17,462 nucleotides of DNA from Spirochaetaceae bacterium (GTDB lineage: Bacteria; Spirochaetota; Spirochaetia; SZUA-6; Bin103): positions 1 through 17,462 of the forward strand of contig JAPPNY010000079.1 of NCBI GenBank assembly GCA_028818385.1, written 5' to 3'. Below are positions 16,036-17,462 of the stretch, one piece after another; positions within the stretch are counted from its first letter, which is position 1, and the number at the start of each line of letters is the position of its first letter. A program made the translations under genes and the position numbers. Below the pieces are notes generated by a model. That model was not told the origin of the DNA and ran no database searches. It saw only the letters and a list, made by a program, of their open reading frames with translations.

Positions 16036-16223
16036 GCTTGCCGCCTGCCACGCGGATGTTGGCACAGGCGACGTAGCTCGCCGGTGGCGACAGCAGCCAA
16101 GCGATCGCCGCGGCCACCGCCTCGGCTCGCACTCGCGCCGCGCTTGCACCACCTGCGCTCCCCGCTCCAGTGCGCCCGGATGGGGCATGGCGGTGCGGAT
16201 GCGGCCGGGGCTCACCGTGTTGA
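16036..16223 (-). pseudogene. Decayed 3' fragment of an SDR gene (second copy)
   Basis: This stretch is a diverged copy of the last 190 bases or so of the intact SDR gene (14272-14470). Read on the minus strand it gives N-T-V-S-P-G-R-I-R-T-A-M-P-H-P-G-A-L-E-R-G in one frame, then A-I-A-W-L-L-S-P-P-A-S-Y-V-A-C-A-N and V-A-G-G-K-P in another, so a frameshift lies between. The stop after G-G-K-P is lost and the frame runs on into the DUF433 gene. The nucleotide-binding and catalytic parts are absent. Immediately upstream, 16225-16239 resembles the ribosome-binding region of the intact gene (15017-15032), so roughly 545 bp were deleted internally. Confidence 0.8.
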
Positions 16224-16243
16224 GACCTCCGCCCGGCGGACAC

Positions 16244-16298
16244 ACTTCGACGCCGAAGCTGAGCAAGCTCGGACCGTCACGCCACTTCGGCGTCGAAG
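16244..16298. repeat. Inverted pair of 15-base palindromic elements
   Basis: ACTTCGACGCCGAAG at 16244-16258 and ACTTCGGCGTCGAAG at 16284-16298. Each is itself a short hairpin (CTTCG/CGAAG arms, four-base loop), and their 14-base cores are exact reverse complements, so the two can also pair with each other around a 26-base loop. The first is the equivalent of 15132-15147 in the intact locus. Confidence 0.6.
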
Positions 16299-16408
16299 CA
16301 GCGCTGAGCCGACAGGTCGGGAACGCGCAACGATGGACGCCTTTCGCTTCGTCACCACCGATTCGTTCGCTGCTTACCGAACGGTGACCGGACCGATAGA
16401 CTCTGATC

Positions 16409-16752
16409 ATGAACGTCGCGGTCGACCAGCCTGCCCCTGACTTCGTTCTGCCACGGCCAGGCGGCACGCCACTGCAACTCAGCGCGCTCCGCGGTCGCAA
16501 GGTCGTGTTGTTCTTCTATCCCCGCGGCGATTCACCGGTCTGCACCGTGCAGTGGTGCGCATTTCGCGACGCCTACGAGGATGTGACGACCGCCGTAGCC
16601 GAGGTAGTCGGCGTCAGCAGCGATTCAGCGACGTCTCACCGTCGATTCGCCGCGAAGCGGAAGCTGCCGTTTCCGATCCTTGAGCGACCGGGACGGCTCT
16701 TCTCATCCATGTTCCGTGCCTTCGAGCACTACGCCGCGCCCGCGCGTGGGTT
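16409..16752 (+). pseudogene. Decayed bcp-type peroxiredoxin (second copy)
   Basis: Residues 1-91 align without gaps to the intact bcp product and keep P38, S42 (for T42), C45 and C50. Near 16680 one extra base shifts the frame. At 16699/16700 the equivalent of 15500-15596 (97 bp) is deleted, which restores frame for the F-S-S-M-F-R-A-F-E-H stretch. A missing base near 16730 then breaks it again. About 32 residues are gone, including the R-V-T-Y-L-I-D segment with the likely active-site Arg. The frame stays open to 16858, so a 149-residue product could be made, but it would not be an active peroxiredoxin. The TAGACT element 6 nt before the ATG is conserved with the intact gene. Confidence 0.8.
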
Positions 16753-16783
16753 GACATCACCGGTTCACAATGCACGAGAGAGA

Positions 16784-16858
16784 ATGAGTAACGACTCTCT
16801 GACACCAGACTCCGACAATCCGATCGCGCGCGACACACTCCTTGGAGGAACCAAGTGA
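16784..16858 (+). CDS. Possible small ORF ahead of the DUF4268-type gene
   Basis: 24 codons starting M-S-N-D-S-L-T-P and ending L-L-G-G-T-K, in frame with the bcp remnant. Its TGA overlaps the next ATG by one base (TGATG), as in a coupled leader. It lies in DNA past the end of bcp homology and holds the next gene's GGAGG. A GAGAG run close to its ATG is poorly spaced. No family is recognised; it may simply be the open tail of the bcp pseudogene. Confidence 0.25.
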   Translation: MSNDSLTPDSDNPIARDTLLGGTK

Positions 16859-17457
16859 TGGCGACAGTACAGTTCGCTCGCCTCTCCGACACGTTATTGC
16901 GCCAAGCGTGGCCAGACGAAGCGCGAGACTTCACACCTTGGCTGTCCGACAACATCGATTACCTTTCCGAGATAGTAGGCGTTGAGTTGGAAACGACGGA
17001 CTCCGAGGCAGACGTCGAGGGCTTTTCGGCGGACATCGTCGCTATGGACGCCAGAACAGGCGATCGGGTTCTCATCGAAAACCAGCTGGAGAATTCGGAT
17101 CACAAGCACCTAGGACAGATCCTGACGTATCTTGCGGGTCTCGATGTCAAGACGGTGATCTGGGTCGCAGGAGAATTCCACGAAGCCCACCGGTCTGCCA
17201 TTCGATGGCTCAATGACAACACCGCAGATGACTTCGCGTTTTTCGCGATCCGTCTGCGCGTAGTTCGTATCGGTGACAGTCCGTTCGCGCCGGTCTTCGA
17301 GGTAATAGAGAAGCCGAACACATGGGAACGTTCGATCGTGAAGCGAGTGAACGTTGCGGAAGCGAAATTGACCAGAATGCGCGAGGATTTCTGGAATCGC
17401 TATTTGAACCGTCATCCCGGGTTATTCGCGCTCCAGCCCGAAAGTTGGCTGAATTGA
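16858..17457 (+). CDS. PD-(D/E)XK nuclease-like protein, DUF4268-associated type
   Basis: 199 residues. A PD-(D/E)XK-like core is visible: A-D-I-V with D59, then V-L-I-E74-N-Q76, where Q replaces the usual lysine, followed by L-E-N-S-D81-H-K-H-L-G-Q and I-L-T-Y-L-A-G. That run is typical of the nuclease-like N-terminal part of DUF4268 proteins, as are T-V-I-W-V-A, R-I-G-D-S and K-P-N-T-W. Those proteins usually continue well past this length, but here a TGA falls at 17455-17457, just after F-W-N-R-Y-L and E-S-W-L-N. It may be a short form or truncated; the window edge hides which. GGAGG (16844-16848) serves ATG 16858 (9-nt gap) or GTG 16855 (6-nt gap). G+C is visibly lower and codons such as TTA, ATA and GTA appear, unlike neighbours, suggesting transfer. 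A role in defence or DNA cleavage is inference. Confidence 0.7.
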   Translation: MATVQFARLSDTLLRQAWPDEARDFTPWLSDNIDYLSEIVGVELETTDSEADVEGFSADIVAMDARTGDRVLIENQLENSDHKHLGQILTYLAGLDVKTVIWVAGEFHEAHRSAIRWLNDNTADDFAFFAIRLRVVRIGDSPFAPVFEVIEKPNTWERSIVKRVNVAEAKLTRMREDFWNRYLNRHPGLFALQPESWLN

Positions 17458-17462
17458 GGATT

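Larger units (their letters stand above)
15953..16408. other. Intergenic region between DUF433 and second bcp copy
   Basis: There is no intact gene. From left to right it holds the DUF433 ribosome-binding site and -10, about 50 bp with nothing recognised (15986-16035), the SDR remnant, its leftover ribosome-binding region, the inverted palindromes at 16244-16298, about 75 bp without recognised content, and the leaderless-type promoter of the second bcp copy (TAGACT at 16397-16402). Confidence 0.6.

Noticed and set aside
15659..16243. A single 194-residue fusion of an SDR tail and DUF433
   Set aside because: The upstream part is the frameshifted SDR remnant that lost its stop; a ribosome-binding site directly before 15952 supports a separate DUF433 gene.
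16751..16771. TTGACA (16751-16756) as a -35 for the nuclease-like gene
   Set aside because: The nearest -10-like hexamer, CACAAT at 16766-16771, is only 9 nt away, and nothing suitable lies 16-18 nt downstream.

Overview
This is a GC-rich bacterial window (about two thirds G+C by eye) with Shine-Dalgarno sites, GTG and ATG starts, and short or overlapping gene junctions. Its content is two halves of decayed toxin-antitoxin-type genes, three phytanoyl-CoA-dioxygenase-like genes, a choline-sulfatase-like sulfatase, an SDR oxidoreductase, Bcp-type peroxiredoxins and one giant exported beta-propeller protein. This suits an environmental, possibly marine or host-associated, bacterium from a lineage rich in sulfatases and PhyH proteins. 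The sequence alone does not name the taxon.

Layout. (1) 1-227: the 3' remnant of a PIN-domain (VapC-like) toxin. (2) 251-2699, plus strand: three tandem PhyH paralogues separated by identical 11-nt gaps, all with complete Fe(II)/2-oxoglutarate ligand sets. (3) 2707-15009, minus strand: a compact operon read right to left, SDR oxidoreductase -> choline-sulfatase-like sulfatase (GTGA overlap) -> 3350-residue exported repeat protein (4-nt gap). The giant gene ends 7 bp from the convergent third PhyH gene. (4) 15210-15662: an intact bcp peroxiredoxin, divergent from the SDR operon. (5) 15659-15952, minus: a DUF433 antitoxin-like gene whose stop codon interlocks with that of bcp. (6) 16036-16752: a second, decayed copy of the SDR/bcp divergent locus. 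(7) From about 16750: lower-GC DNA carrying a PD-(D/E)XK-like/DUF4268-type gene that closes 5 bp before the window ends.

The most unusual object is the giant gene. By hand count it holds 75 copies of a roughly 40-residue beta-propeller blade (core pattern V-A-W-x-G-x-R-F-V-A-V-G ... G-T-I-V-H-S-x-D-G-D-R-W). They fall into six modules of 14, 7, 14, 14, 14 and 12 blades, separated by Pro/Ala/Glu-rich linkers. Each module opens with a half-blade (W-[RK]-x-V-R-x-G-G-x-F) and closes with a blade lacking that part, as expected for ring closure. Translational coupling to a sulfatase and an SDR suggests that the exported scaffold and the two cytoplasmic-looking enzymes are made together; the shared role, perhaps use of a sulfated substrate, is inference.

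The right end records duplication followed by decay: an SDR-bcp locus was copied, the second SDR lost most of its 5' part and its frame, and the second bcp lost 97 bp including the active-site Arg segment. Lower-GC DNA then abuts the remnant.
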